Part shown: in pieces, positions 42,769 to 51,263 of the stretch
Position numbering within the stretch: the stretch's first letter is position 1
Layout of the letters: each line of letters begins with the position of its first letter
Assembly: GCF_001644225.1 (NCBI RefSeq)
Contig: NZ_LSTV01000005.1
Coordinates: forward strand, 150,387-214,386
Direction of reading: 5' to 3'
Source of the DNA: Microbacterium oleivorans
Lineage (GTDB): Bacteria > Actinomycetota > Actinomycetes > Actinomycetales > Microbacteriaceae
Length of the DNA: 64,000 nt
The notes under the pieces: model-generated
Databases searched by the model: none
What the model saw: the letters and a program-made list of their open reading frames with translations, nothing else
What the model was told of the DNA's origin: nothing
Program-made: the position numbers and the translations under genes

Positions 42769-43604
42769 AGCGGGCCCTCGGTTCGAAGATCGCGATGTAC
42801 ATCGCGCTGTCGCTCGGCGCGCTCGCGTTCCTGTTCCCCTTCTTCTACATGATCGTCGGGTCGTTGCAGACGAACGTCGACCCGACGCCGGCGGGCGCGT
42901 TCCCGAATCCGGCGAACCTCACCCTCGACAACTACGCCGCCATCAACGGGCGTATCGACCTGCTGCAGGGGCTCGCGAACTCGGGCATCTTCACCGGCGG
43001 TGTGATCCTCGGCACGATCGTGTTCGGCGTCCTCGCCGGGTACGCGCTCGCGGTGCTGCAGTGGCGCGGGCGCGGGGCGACGTTCGCCCTGGCGCTGCTC
43101 GTGCAGGTCGTGCCGTTCCAGCTGCTGATGATCCCGCTGTACGTCATGATCGCGCGCGACTACGGTCTCGCCGACAGCTACCTCGGCATGATCCTGCCGT
43201 TCTTCATCAACTCGACGGCGGTGATCATCTTCCGGCAGTACTTCCTGCAGCTGCCGAAGGAGCTCTTCGACGCCGCGCGCATCGACGGCGCGGGCGAGTT
43301 CCGCCTGCTGTGGAACGTGGCGCTGCCGCTCGTCCGACCGGCGCTGCTGACGGTCGTGCTGCTGACCTTCATCGGACCGTGGAACGAGTTCCTGTGGCCG
43401 TTCCTCATCACGAAGGATGCCGCCATGCAGCCGCTCGCGGTCTCGCTCGCGAACTTCATCTCGAACATCGCGGCATCCACCGCCAACCCGTTCGGGGCCA
43501 TGATGGCCGGCGCCGTCGTGCTCGCCGCCCCCGCAGTGGCGCTGTTCCTCGTGTTCCAGCGCTACTTCACCTCCAACGACCTCGGATCCGGAGTGAAAGG
43601 ATGA
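42765..43604 (+). CDS. ABC sugar transporter permease, MalG type
   Basis: 279 residues, ATG overlapping the previous stop by four bases. Six membrane helices; the EAA loop is LQLPKELFDAARIDGAGEFRL near 160-180, and NEFLWPFLITKD follows, as usual in MalG/UgpE proteins. It completes the channel with its neighbour. Confidence 0.94.
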   Translation: MKRALGSKIAMYIALSLGALAFLFPFFYMIVGSLQTNVDPTPAGAFPNPANLTLDNYAAINGRIDLLQGLANSGIFTGGVILGTIVFGVLAGYALAVLQWRGRGATFALALLVQVVPFQLLMIPLYVMIARDYGLADSYLGMILPFFINSTAVIIFRQYFLQLPKELFDAARIDGAGEFRLLWNVALPLVRPALLTVVLLTFIGPWNEFLWPFLITKDAAMQPLAVSLANFISNIAASTANPFGAMMAGAVVLAAPAVALFLVFQRYFTSNDLGSGVKG

Positions 43605-44674
43605 CCATGCCCGCCGAGACCCACGTCCCCTACCGCCTCACCCGGATGGGGGTCGTCATGACCCCCGCGGACGGCGATCCGAACGAGGCCGAGGGGGTGC
43701 TCAACCCCGCCTCGGGCAGAGGCCCCGACGGCGAGCTCTACCTCCTGCCCCGGCTGGTCGCCGACGGCAACGTGTCGCGGGTGGGCCTCGCTCGTGTCGT
43801 CATCGAGGACGGCGTGCCCGTCGCGGTCGAGCGGCAGGGCGTCGTGCTCGAACCCGACCGCGGCTGGGAGCGCGGGGTCGGCAACGCCGGCGTCGAGGAC
43901 CCCCGGGTCACCTGGATCGAGACGCTCGGGCTCCACGTCATGACGTACGTCGCGTATGGGCCGCTCGGTCCGCGCACCGCCGTCGCGGTGTCGAGCGACC
44001 TGCGGGAGTGGCGGCGGCTGGGGCCGGCGCTTTTCCGCTACCAGGACGACCTCGACATGGACCTCAACCTGTTCCACAACAAGGACACGGTGTTCTTCCC
44101 CGAGCCGGTCACCGCGCCGGGCGGGCGCGAGGCGCTCGCCGTCCTGCACCGGCCGATGTGGGACCTCGGCGAGACCAAGCCCGGTCAGGGCGTGCGCGTC
44201 CCAGCCGGTGTCGAGGACGAGCGGCAGTCGATCTGGATCAGCTACATCCCGCTCGACGCCGTCCGCGCGGACCTCTCGGCGCTCACCCTCTGGGAGCAAC
44301 ACCGCTTCGTCGCGGGGCCGGAGTTCCCGTTCGAGGCGTTGAAGATCGGCGGAGGACCGCCGCCCCGCCGCATCCCCGAAGGATGGCTCGTCCTGCACCA
44401 CGGAGTCACCGGCACGATCGACAGCGCCTTCTCGCAGCAGCAGAAGGTCAACTATGCCGCAGGCGCCATCATCCTCGACGCGAACGACCCGTCGAGGGTC
44501 GTCGCCCGCACTCCGGAGCCGCTGCTGGCGCCGGAGACAGACGACGAGCGCAGCGGGATCGTGCCGAACGTCGTCTTCCCGACCGCGATCGAAGAGGTCG
44601 ACGGCCGCCTGTTCGTGTTCTACGGCATGGCCGACTCGAAGATCGGCGTCGCCCTGCTCGAACGCACCGACTGA
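43601..44674 (+). CDS. Glycoside hydrolase family 130-like phosphorylase or glycosidase
   Basis: 357 residues, ATG overlapping the permease stop by four bases; a second ATG two codons on is also possible. The five-bladed propeller family GH130 is indicated by ERGVGNAGVEDPRVTWIE near 85-105 with the catalytic Asp, by VMTYVAYG and by FKI-like KIGGGPPPRRIPEGWLVLHHG near 250. Known members cleave beta-mannosides, often by phosphorolysis, inside the cell. The absence of a signal peptide agrees with that, so the importer probably brings in a manno-oligosaccharide. Substrate is inferred from the family only. Confidence 0.85.
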   Translation: MTMPAETHVPYRLTRMGVVMTPADGDPNEAEGVLNPASGRGPDGELYLLPRLVADGNVSRVGLARVVIEDGVPVAVERQGVVLEPDRGWERGVGNAGVEDPRVTWIETLGLHVMTYVAYGPLGPRTAVAVSSDLREWRRLGPALFRYQDDLDMDLNLFHNKDTVFFPEPVTAPGGREALAVLHRPMWDLGETKPGQGVRVPAGVEDERQSIWISYIPLDAVRADLSALTLWEQHRFVAGPEFPFEALKIGGGPPPRRIPEGWLVLHHGVTGTIDSAFSQQQKVNYAAGAIILDANDPSRVVARTPEPLLAPETDDERSGIVPNVVFPTAIEEVDGRLFVFYGMADSKIGVALLERTD

Positions 44675-44680
44675 TCGCGC

Positions 44681-44751
44681 GCCGAGTGCAGGTTCAGCTG
44701 CTCATCGGCCGTCGTGACGGCGGCCCGCACGGCTCCTGACCTGCACTCGGC
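44681..44751. repeat. Large intergenic inverted repeat, GCCGAGTGCAGGT type
   Basis: Thirteen-base perfect arms (44681-44693 and 44739-44751) flank a 45-base core and a few more inner bases also pair (TTCAG/CTGA). It lies between the GH130 gene and the secreted protein gene and may act as a partial terminator. Its arm resembles that of the element at 20655-20730. Confidence 0.65.
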
Positions 44752-44774
44752 ACCGCATCCGAAAGGAATCCCCC

Positions 44775-46775
44775 GTGAACACCTCCGCACAACGCCGTGC
44801 GCGCACCCTCGGGATCGCTGCTCTGGCGGCCGCCGCGCTGATTGTCCCGCTCGGTGCCACCTCCGCGGTCGCGGCCCCGGCAGCCACCGCCGTGACGAAC
44901 CTCGACCACCTCGACTTCCTGCTCGACGAGGCCACCCCGCCCGCGGACGTCGAGGGTCACAGCACCTACCGCCAGGACGAGGAGCCGACCCTCGTCCTGC
45001 CGTGGACCTATGCCGACGCCCGGGACGGTGGCACGTTCGAACGGGTCGGCGGCGGTCCGCTCGACCCCGAGACCGGCTACTGGGGCCAAGGCGCCTACAA
45101 CGCCGACGACGTGACCCGCGCCGCCGTCGTCTACACGCGTCACTGGGAGCTCACCGGCGACGACGACAGCCGCGAGAAGGCCTACGAGATGCTCCGGTCG
45201 GTCGCCTACTTCCAGACGACGCAGGGACCGGATGCCGGCAACGTCGTCCTCTGGATGCAGCCCGACGGCACCCTGAACCCGTCGGCGGAACCGGTCGAAC
45301 TGCCCGATCCGTCCGACAGCGGCCCCAGCTACTGGCTCGCGCGCACCCTGTGGGCGCTCGGTGAGGGGTACGCGGCGTTCGAGGACGAGGATCCCGAGTT
45401 CGCCGACTTCCTCGACGAGCGGCTCGACCTCTCGCTCGACGCCCTGAACCGTCAGGTGCTCTCGAAATACGGCCGGTGGACGGTGTCGGACGGCAAGCGT
45501 GTGCCCGCCTGGCTCATCGCGAACGGGGCGGATGCCTCGGCGGAGGCGGCGCTCGGACTCGCCGCCCGCGTCGAGGCCGGCCCCGACGGCAAGTCCGCGA
45601 CCGCGCTGCGCCAGCTCGCCAAGGGCATCGCCGCGATGGCCGAAGGCGGGGTGCGGGAGTGGCCGTACAGTGCCGTGCTGCCGTGGGCGGAGTCGCCGGC
45701 GATCTGGCACGCGTGGGGTTCGCAGATGCCCGCGGCGCTGGCCGAGGCATCCGTCGTCCTGCGCGATCGGTCGCTCGTGCGTCCCGCCGTCGCCGACGCG
45801 GCGACCTTCACGCCGACTCTGCTGACGGCGGGCGGTCCCGACAACGGCTGGAACCCGAGCCCCGTCGACCGGGTGCAGATCGCGTACGGCGCGGACTCGC
45901 GTGTGCAGTCGCTGCTCGCCGTCGCCGAGGCGACCGGCTCGGACGGTTTCACGCAGCTCGCCGCGATGCAGGCGGCGTGGTTCTTCGGCGCCAATCACGC
46001 CGGGCAGCGCATGTACGACCCCGCGACGGGCGTCACCTACGACGGGCTGCAGTCCGACGGGACGGTCAACCGCAACAGCGGCGCGGAGTCGACGATCCAC
46101 GGTCTGCTGACGGCGATCGCGCTCGACGCCCATCCCGACGTGCGCGAGCGCGCCGTCGCCCTCACCGAGGTGACCGACCGCGAGGGTCTGTCGTTCGTCG
46201 AGGCCGAGGATGCGATCTCGACCACCGGAGAGATCGACACCCCGGACTCGTGGACCGGCGAGTCCAGCTGGTCGGGCGATCGGCTGACGCTGTCGCGAGG
46301 TGACTCGGCGGTCTTCGACCTCGCCGGGACCGGCGGCAACCGGTGGGTCGAACCGGTCGTGTGGTCGGAGGTGCGCGAGCGCACTGCCTCGACGTGGCGC
46401 GCCGGGCGGCTGCCGCTCGGCTCGCTGCAGCTCACCGGACCGGCGCAGGGCATCTCGCCGACGGCGGGCGCGATGCACCCTCACACGCTCACCCGCGCGC
46501 TCCCGAAGGGCGAGGACCGGCTGCGTGTCGACGTGACGCGGGGCGACCTGCAGCTCGACGGGCTGCTCGTGCGCCCGATCGTCTCACGCCTCGAACTCGG
46601 CGGCGACGGCGAGGGCATGCTGCTCGTGCACTCCGCCGCGCGTACGCCGCAGCGGGTCTCGGTCGGCACGGGCGACGTGTCGGTCTACGACGCGCGGGGC
46701 CGCGAGGTGCGGGTGCGCCCGGGCGGCGGCACCGTCACGCTTCCGGCCGGAGGGTTCGCGATCGTGGAACGCTGA
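44775..46775 (+). CDS. Large secreted protein, probable six-hairpin glycosidase-like, family not recognised
   Basis: 666 residues; the GTG follows AAAGGAAT. A Sec signal peptide (RRARTLGIAALAAAALIVPL, ending about ATSAVA-A, residue 33) leads to a protein with repeated helix-hairpin segments, e.g. DDVTRAAVVYTRHWELTGDD, SYWLARTLWALGEGYAAFED and SRVQSLLAVAEATGSDGFTQL, the rhythm of an alpha/alpha barrel. The last 200 residues look beta-rich (WVEPVVWSEVRERTASTWRAG). No lipid or wall anchor is seen. Context suggests it trims a polysaccharide outside the cell to feed the importer. No defined family can be named. Confidence 0.7.
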   Translation: MNTSAQRRARTLGIAALAAAALIVPLGATSAVAAPAATAVTNLDHLDFLLDEATPPADVEGHSTYRQDEEPTLVLPWTYADARDGGTFERVGGGPLDPETGYWGQGAYNADDVTRAAVVYTRHWELTGDDDSREKAYEMLRSVAYFQTTQGPDAGNVVLWMQPDGTLNPSAEPVELPDPSDSGPSYWLARTLWALGEGYAAFEDEDPEFADFLDERLDLSLDALNRQVLSKYGRWTVSDGKRVPAWLIANGADASAEAALGLAARVEAGPDGKSATALRQLAKGIAAMAEGGVREWPYSAVLPWAESPAIWHAWGSQMPAALAEASVVLRDRSLVRPAVADAATFTPTLLTAGGPDNGWNPSPVDRVQIAYGADSRVQSLLAVAEATGSDGFTQLAAMQAAWFFGANHAGQRMYDPATGVTYDGLQSDGTVNRNSGAESTIHGLLTAIALDAHPDVRERAVALTEVTDREGLSFVEAEDAISTTGEIDTPDSWTGESSWSGDRLTLSRGDSAVFDLAGTGGNRWVEPVVWSEVRERTASTWRAGRLPLGSLQLTGPAQGISPTAGAMHPHTLTRALPKGEDRLRVDVTRGDLQLDGLLVRPIVSRLELGGDGEGMLLVHSAARTPQRVSVGTGDVSVYDARGREVRVRPGGGTVTLPAGGFAIVER

Positions 46776-46782
46776 CGACCGC

Positions 46783-47871
46783 TCAGCGGCGGAACGCCCA
46801 GTCGGGCAGGTGCGAGGACTGCACGAAGCTCATGAGGATCTCGGCGAGCCCCAGTCGGGGATCGACCTCGAGAGCGGCAGCCGCGTACCTGCCCGCGTGC
46901 GTCGAGCGGCCGAGTGCCCACGCGAGCCACCCGGCCGTCGCGCAGGCGCCCGCTCGCTCGTCGGCCGGAAGGCGCGCGGCGACCTGACGCACGAGCTCGA
47001 GCGCTCGCAACAGGCGCTCCGGGTCGGGGCGCGGACCCTCGCCCCAGAGGACCTCCGCGAGGTCGACGGGGTACTCGTCGCCGTCCTCCCACCGCCGTTG
47101 CGCGTGGAGGGCGTCGTCGCCGCGGTCCTGATCGCCTGACCATTGCACGATGGCGACGTCGCGCAGCGACGGCCGTGACAGGCACCATCCCAGGACGGCG
47201 ACGCGCATCGGGTCGAGGGCCGCGGCATCCCACTCGAGCATCTCCTCGTAGAGCGCGGGCAGATCGTCGAGCGCGCAGGCGGCCTGCAGAGCGGCCGGAT
47301 CGACCCGCGTCTCGGCGCCGAGGGTCGACGGGATGCCGCACAGCACCGTGAGCGCCGACTCGAGCGATGCCAGCGCGGCCGCCGTACCGGCGACTTCGGA
47401 CGCGTCGACGAGCGGCAGGTCGGCACCCGACGACTGGTCCGACGCGGGCGCCCGGTGCTCGATCAGCGCGAGCGGATGACCGCCGCGCGGCAGCGTCGGT
47501 TCGAGGTGCGACCCCCAGCCGTCGGCGGCCACGGTGAGGGCGTCGACGACGTCGATGCCGCAGGCGCGGGCGGTCCGCCGCAGCGCGCCGATGAGATCCG
47601 CGCCGGGGAGCGTGCGGTCGGCGGACTCGTCCGTGTAGACGACGGCGACGAAGCCCTCCACGCCGGCGACGCGGCAGGCGAGCCCGACGACGGTCGAGGC
47701 GACCGCATCGAGGTCCGCGTCGTCCGGGGGAAGGTCGACGCGCATCACGCCGAGACTGCGCCCGGAGCGCAGGGGGATCACGACGAGGCTCTGCGTGGGC
47801 GTGTAGTCGAGCAGGCGCGGAACGAGGCGGAGCAGGTGTGCGGCATCGGCCGCGGCGACGATCGTGGACAT
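46783..47871 (-). CDS. DUF4192 domain-containing protein
   Basis: 362 residues from the ATG at 47871. The start MSTIVAAADAAHLLRLVPRLLDYTPTQSLVVIPL with RSGRSLGVMRVDLP, then CRVAGVEGFVAVVYTDES, matches the DUF4192 family of actinobacteria, whose function is unknown. A helical C-terminal half with RLLRALELVRQVAARLPADERAGACATAGWLAWALGR segments resembles TPR-like repeats. The start codon stands six bases after GACGCT. The longer frame to 49449 is a shadow of the cardiolipin synthase gene. Convergent with the secreted protein gene, eight bases apart. Confidence 0.85.
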   Translation of the reverse strand: MSTIVAAADAAHLLRLVPRLLDYTPTQSLVVIPLRSGRSLGVMRVDLPPDDADLDAVASTVVGLACRVAGVEGFVAVVYTDESADRTLPGADLIGALRRTARACGIDVVDALTVAADGWGSHLEPTLPRGGHPLALIEHRAPASDQSSGADLPLVDASEVAGTAAALASLESALTVLCGIPSTLGAETRVDPAALQAACALDDLPALYEEMLEWDAAALDPMRVAVLGWCLSRPSLRDVAIVQWSGDQDRGDDALHAQRRWEDGDEYPVDLAEVLWGEGPRPDPERLLRALELVRQVAARLPADERAGACATAGWLAWALGRSTHAGRYAAAALEVDPRLGLAEILMSFVQSSHLPDWAFRR

Positions 47872-47883
47872 GGGCCCAGCGTC
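47872..47883 (-). promoter_or_regulatory. -10-like box of the DUF4192 gene, leaderless layout
   Basis: Minus-strand GACGCT (one mismatch to TANNNT), six bases, then the ATG at 47871. Confidence 0.35.
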
Positions 47884-47988
47884 CGACCCGAGCGGATGCC
47901 GGTGGCTGCTGCCCGCGCGGATTCGGGACGGACCGCTGATCCGGCTGCCTGGGGAGAAGGCCGTGCGCCCCGCCTCGGCCCGCGACAT

Positions 47989-48000
47989 TACGATGGAGGG
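47989..48000 (+). promoter_or_regulatory. -10 box of the small membrane gene at 48001, leaderless layout
   Basis: TACGAT, then GGAGGG directly against the GTG. The GGAGGG is too close to work as a ribosome site, which favours a leaderless start. Confidence 0.45.
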
Positions 48001-48186
48001 GTGGACGAGTACTGGGGTGCGGTGGTCTGGGGTCTGATCCCCACGATCGTCGTCGCGGGCCTGCTCGTCTTCGTGCTGCGCAGCATCCTTCGGATGGATC
48101 GCACCGAGCGCAAGGTCTACGCCAAGGTCGAGGCCGAGGAGCGCCGCCGTCGCGGCCTGCCGCGACCCGACGAAAACGCCGGTTGA
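48001..48186 (+). CDS. Small membrane protein, 61 residues
   Basis: GTG start, then DEYWGAVVWGLIPTIVVAGLLVFVLRSIL forms one membrane helix, followed by a highly charged Arg/Glu tail (TERKVYAKVEAEERRRRG). Such lysine/arginine-tailed single-pass proteins are common in actinobacteria and lack a known function. It stands divergent from the DUF4192 gene and 42 bases before the cardiolipin synthase gene. Confidence 0.75.
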   Translation: MDEYWGAVVWGLIPTIVVAGLLVFVLRSILRMDRTERKVYAKVEAEERRRRGLPRPDENAG

Positions 48187-48228
48187 CGGGCCGAACGATA
48201 GGCTGAGCCCACAGTTTCGGGGGGCCGA

Positions 48229-49698
48229 GTGATCAGCATCAGCGTCGACTGGACGTGGACGTGGTGGATCGTCCTCGTCCTCGCGTTCGACATCTCCGTG
48301 CGTATCCTCGCGGTCTTCATCATTCCGCGAAACCGGCGCCCCACAGCGGCGATGGCGTGGCTGCTGGCGATCTACTTCATCCCGGTCATCGGCATCCTGC
48401 TGTTCCTGCTCATCGGCAACCCGCGCCTGCCGCGCAAGCGCCGCAAGGAGCAGGAGGCGATCAACCGGGCTTTCCGCGAAGCGAGCGAGGACCTCGACTT
48501 CGGCACGCTGCGTCCCGATGCGCCGGTCTGGTTCGAGCAGCTCGTGGGCCTCAACCGCAAGCTCGGCGCCCTGCCGATGGCGGGCGACAACGGCGCGCAA
48601 ATCATTTCGGATTATCAGGGCAGTCTCGACACGATGGCGGCGGAGATCGATCGTGCGAGCCGGTACGTGCACGTAGAGTTCTACATCCTGCAGTCCGACG
48701 GCGCGACCGACGAGTTCTTCTCGGCTCTCGAGCGGGCGACCGCTCGCGGAGTGACGGTGCGCGTGCTGCTCGATCACTGGGCGAACCGCTGGAAGCCGAA
48801 CTACAAGGCGACGATCTCGCGCCTCGAGCGCATGGGTGCGCAGTGGCGGCTCATGCTGCCGGTGCAGCCGCTGAGGGGCAAGTACCAGCGGCCCGACCTG
48901 CGCAACCACCGCAAGCTCGTCGTGATCGACGGTGTCGTGGGCTTCATCGGCTCGCAGAACGTCACCGATCGCAGTTACAACCTGAAGACCAACCTGCGCC
49001 GCGGCCTGCAGTGGGTGGACATGATGGTCCGCGTCGACGGCCCGGTCGTGGCATCCCTCTCCGCGGTCTTCGTCTCGGACTGGTACGGCGAGACCGGTGA
49101 GGTGTTCGCGGTCGAGTCCGACTTCTCGACGGATGCCGGGACCGGCGACCTCGACTGCCAGATCGTCCCGAGCGGGCCCGGCTTCGAGTACGAGAACAAC
49201 CTGAAGCTGTTCCTGAGTCTGATCTTCGGCGCGACGCGCAAGATCGTCATGGTCAGCCCGTATTTCGTGCCCGACGAGGGACTGCTGCTGGCGATCCAGA
49301 CCGCGTGCCACCGCGGCGTCGAGGTCGAACTGTTCGTCTCGGAAGAGGGCGACCAGGCCATGGTCTATCACGCGCAGCGCAGCTACTACGAGCAGCTGCT
49401 GGCGACCGGCGTGAAGATCTGGATGTACAAGAAGCCCTACATCCTGCACTCCAAGTCGATGTCGATCGACGACGAGGTCGCCGTCGTCGGGTCGAGCAAC
49501 ATGGACATGCGCTCCTTCGGTCTCAACCTCGAGGTGACGATGCTCGTGCGCGGTGCCGAGTTCGTCCAGCAGTTGCGCACGGTCGAGGACCTCTACCGCG
49601 GCATGTCCCGCGAGCTGACGATCGAGGAGTGGGAGAAACGCCCGATTCGCTCAGTCATCCTCGACAACCTCGCACGGTTGACCTCGGCGCTGCAGTGA
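48229..49698 (+). CDS. cls: Cardiolipin synthase
   Basis: 489 residues. The GTG follows GGGGGGCC; TAGGCT at 48198-48203 is the likely -10 box. Two N-terminal membrane helices (about 7-27 and 40-60) precede two phospholipase D domains with HKD motifs: HRKLVVIDGVVGFIGSQN near 226 and HSKSMSIDDEVAVVGSSNMD near 406. It joins two phosphatidylglycerol molecules, or related substrates, into cardiolipin at the membrane. Confidence 0.95.
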   Translation: MISISVDWTWTWWIVLVLAFDISVRILAVFIIPRNRRPTAAMAWLLAIYFIPVIGILLFLLIGNPRLPRKRRKEQEAINRAFREASEDLDFGTLRPDAPVWFEQLVGLNRKLGALPMAGDNGAQIISDYQGSLDTMAAEIDRASRYVHVEFYILQSDGATDEFFSALERATARGVTVRVLLDHWANRWKPNYKATISRLERMGAQWRLMLPVQPLRGKYQRPDLRNHRKLVVIDGVVGFIGSQNVTDRSYNLKTNLRRGLQWVDMMVRVDGPVVASLSAVFVSDWYGETGEVFAVESDFSTDAGTGDLDCQIVPSGPGFEYENNLKLFLSLIFGATRKIVMVSPYFVPDEGLLLAIQTACHRGVEVELFVSEEGDQAMVYHAQRSYYEQLLATGVKIWMYKKPYILHSKSMSIDDEVAVVGSSNMDMRSFGLNLEVTMLVRGAEFVQQLRTVEDLYRGMSRELTIEEWEKRPIRSVILDNLARLTSALQ

Positions 49699-49755
49699 GA
49701 CGTTCCGTCGGCTGTGGACACTTCCCGGGTGCCCACAGCTGGGAAGGAGACCCAC

Positions 49756-50448
49756 ATGCGCACCCGACTGATCGTCGCGCTCGCCGGATCGTTCGTCGTC
49801 CTCGCAGCGCTCGCTGCGTGCGCGACACCCGCCGCGGGTGATGCGGCCCCCGGGGGCGGGGCGGATGCGGTGGCGCCGGCTCCCCGCGTGGACGCCGGGT
49901 GGCTCGACGGCGGAGCGACCATCGGGGTCGTGACGTACGGCAGTTCGTCGTGCCGACCCGAGGTCTCGCAGGTGACGGCGGAGGACGGGGTGATCGTCGT
50001 CGCCCTGCGTGAGCCCGCCGCGGATGCGTGCACGGACGACCTGGTGGCGCGCGCCCTCGAGGTGCCCGTGCCCGAGGGTGTCGATGCGAGTACCGACCAG
50101 CGAGTCCGCGTCGAACTCGAGGACGTCCGCACCGACATCGACCTGCCCGCGTACGCCGGCGGCCCTGTCGAGGCGTACGCGCCGTCCGCCTCGTGGATCG
50201 GCGACCGCGTGATCGCGCTCCGGACGTGGGGGTCGTCGTCGTGCCTGCCCGTCGTCGAGGACACGCGGGTCGCGTCACCGGCATCCGTCGTCGTCCGCTT
50301 CGAGACCCCGCCCGCCGATCAGGTCTGCACGATGGACATGGCGCCGCAGCTCACGCTCGTGCAGCTCGACCCCGACGCGGTGGTCGACCGCGATGCGACG
50401 CTGAGCTTCGGTGTGCTCGACGCGGCCGAGACGGTGCCGATCCGCTGA
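49756..50448 (+). CDS. Putative lipoprotein with an internal duplication
   Basis: 230 residues from the ATG after GGAAGGAGA. Signal peptide RLIVALAGSFVVLAALAAC ends in a lipobox, so Cys-20 is probably lipidated. The mature part contains two similar halves, each marked by a strand and Cys motif: TYGSSSCRPEV near 60 and TWGSSSCLPVV near 158, each followed by a V-x-[VL]-x-x-P and a later Cys (DACTDD; DQVCTMD). This suggests two copies of a small disulfide-bonded beta domain. Not recognised. Convergent with the XRE regulator. Confidence 0.78.
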   Translation: MRTRLIVALAGSFVVLAALAACATPAAGDAAPGGGADAVAPAPRVDAGWLDGGATIGVVTYGSSSCRPEVSQVTAEDGVIVVALREPAADACTDDLVARALEVPVPEGVDASTDQRVRVELEDVRTDIDLPAYAGGPVEAYAPSASWIGDRVIALRTWGSSSCLPVVEDTRVASPASVVVRFETPPADQVCTMDMAPQLTLVQLDPDAVVDRDATLSFGVLDAAETVPIR

Positions 50449-50454
50449 CGCGGG

Positions 50455-50685
50455 TCAGTCCGCGCGCACGAGGAGCTCGCCGACCTCGCAGTCGAGGGCG
50501 CGGCAGATCGCCGACAGGGTCGAGTACCGGATCGCGCGGGCGCGGTCGTTCTTGAGGATCGACAGGTTCACGACCGAGACCCCGACGATCTCGGACAGCC
50601 GTGTCAGCGTCATCCCGCGCGCGGCGAGCAGCTCGTCGAGTCGACAGTGGATGCCGGTGAGCTCGTCCTCTTCGGCGGGTGTCAC
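50455..50685 (-). CDS. XRE/Cro-CI family regulator, YozG-like
   Basis: 76 residues with a compact helix-turn-helix: LDELLAARGMTLTRLSEIVGVSVVNLSILKN, then AIRYSTLSAICRALDCEVGELL. Short YozG-like regulators of this type normally sit beside DUF2975 membrane proteins, and the DUF2975-like gene is directly upstream with a GTGA overlap. It is the last gene of a four-gene minus-strand operon and may act on the palindrome at 52775-52794. Confidence 0.88.
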   Translation of the reverse strand: MTPAEEDELTGIHCRLDELLAARGMTLTRLSEIVGVSVVNLSILKNDRARAIRYSTLSAICRALDCEVGELLVRAD

Positions 50686-51263
50686 ACGAGTCCCTCGGTG
50701 TCGTGTTGCAGACGCTCGCCCTGCGCGAAGGCACCGGCCAGCACCGCCGCGGCGACGGCGGCGAGCAGGATCGGCAGCAGGGGCAGCAGATCGAGCATCG
50801 ACAGCGTCTCGAATCGGATGCCGAGAGATTGCACGGCGTGCTGTCGACCCATCCCGTCGACGATCGGCCAGGCGAACACCGCGACCGTCAAGGTGCCGGC
50901 GATGACTGCGAGCGCCCGCGTCGCACCGCCCGTGAACACACGACCGCGGCGTACGGCGAAGGCGACGCGCATGAGCGCTGCGGCCACGATGATCGCAGCG
51001 ACGGCGGCGATCAGGACCGCGGCGATCATCCAGGCCCGACCGCCCGCGCCGAGGTCGGGTGCGCGGACGACGACCGCGTCCACCGCCGCGCCCGGTGAGA
51101 GCCTGAGCGCCGCGGATGCCGCGTCGGCCCCGACCGTCACAGCGGGGCCCGCCGGGCTCACGATCTCGGTGATCCGATAGACCGCGACGGCCAGAGCCGT
51201 GAGGGACGCGGCGACGCCGTAGACGACGAGGTCGAGGGCGCCGGACGTGCGTGTCGTGCTCAT
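50682..51263 (-). CDS. DUF2975-like membrane protein (paralogue 1 of 3)
   Basis: 193 residues from the ATG at 51263. Four hydrophobic segments (about 10-29, 78-102, 115-136 and 155-178). The C-terminus ends FAQGERLQHDTEGLV, a tail shared by the two genes upstream. Its size and the XRE neighbour fit DUF2975. Function unknown, perhaps membrane sensing for the regulator. The upstream frame to 51872 is a shadow. Confidence 0.8.
   Translation of the reverse strand: MSTTRTSGALDLVVYGVAASLTALAVAVYRITEIVSPAGPAVTVGADAASAALRLSPGAAVDAVVVRAPDLGAGGRAWMIAAVLIAAVAAIIVAAALMRVAFAVRRGRVFTGGATRALAVIAGTLTVAVFAWPIVDGMGRQHAVQSLGIRFETLSMLDLLPLLPILLAAVAAAVLAGAFAQGERLQHDTEGLV

Noticed and set aside
46783..49449. 888-codon frame extending the DUF4192 gene upstream
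   Set aside because: The extra part lies opposite the cardiolipin synthase gene. The family start (MSTIVAAAD) is at 47871, after a -10-like box.
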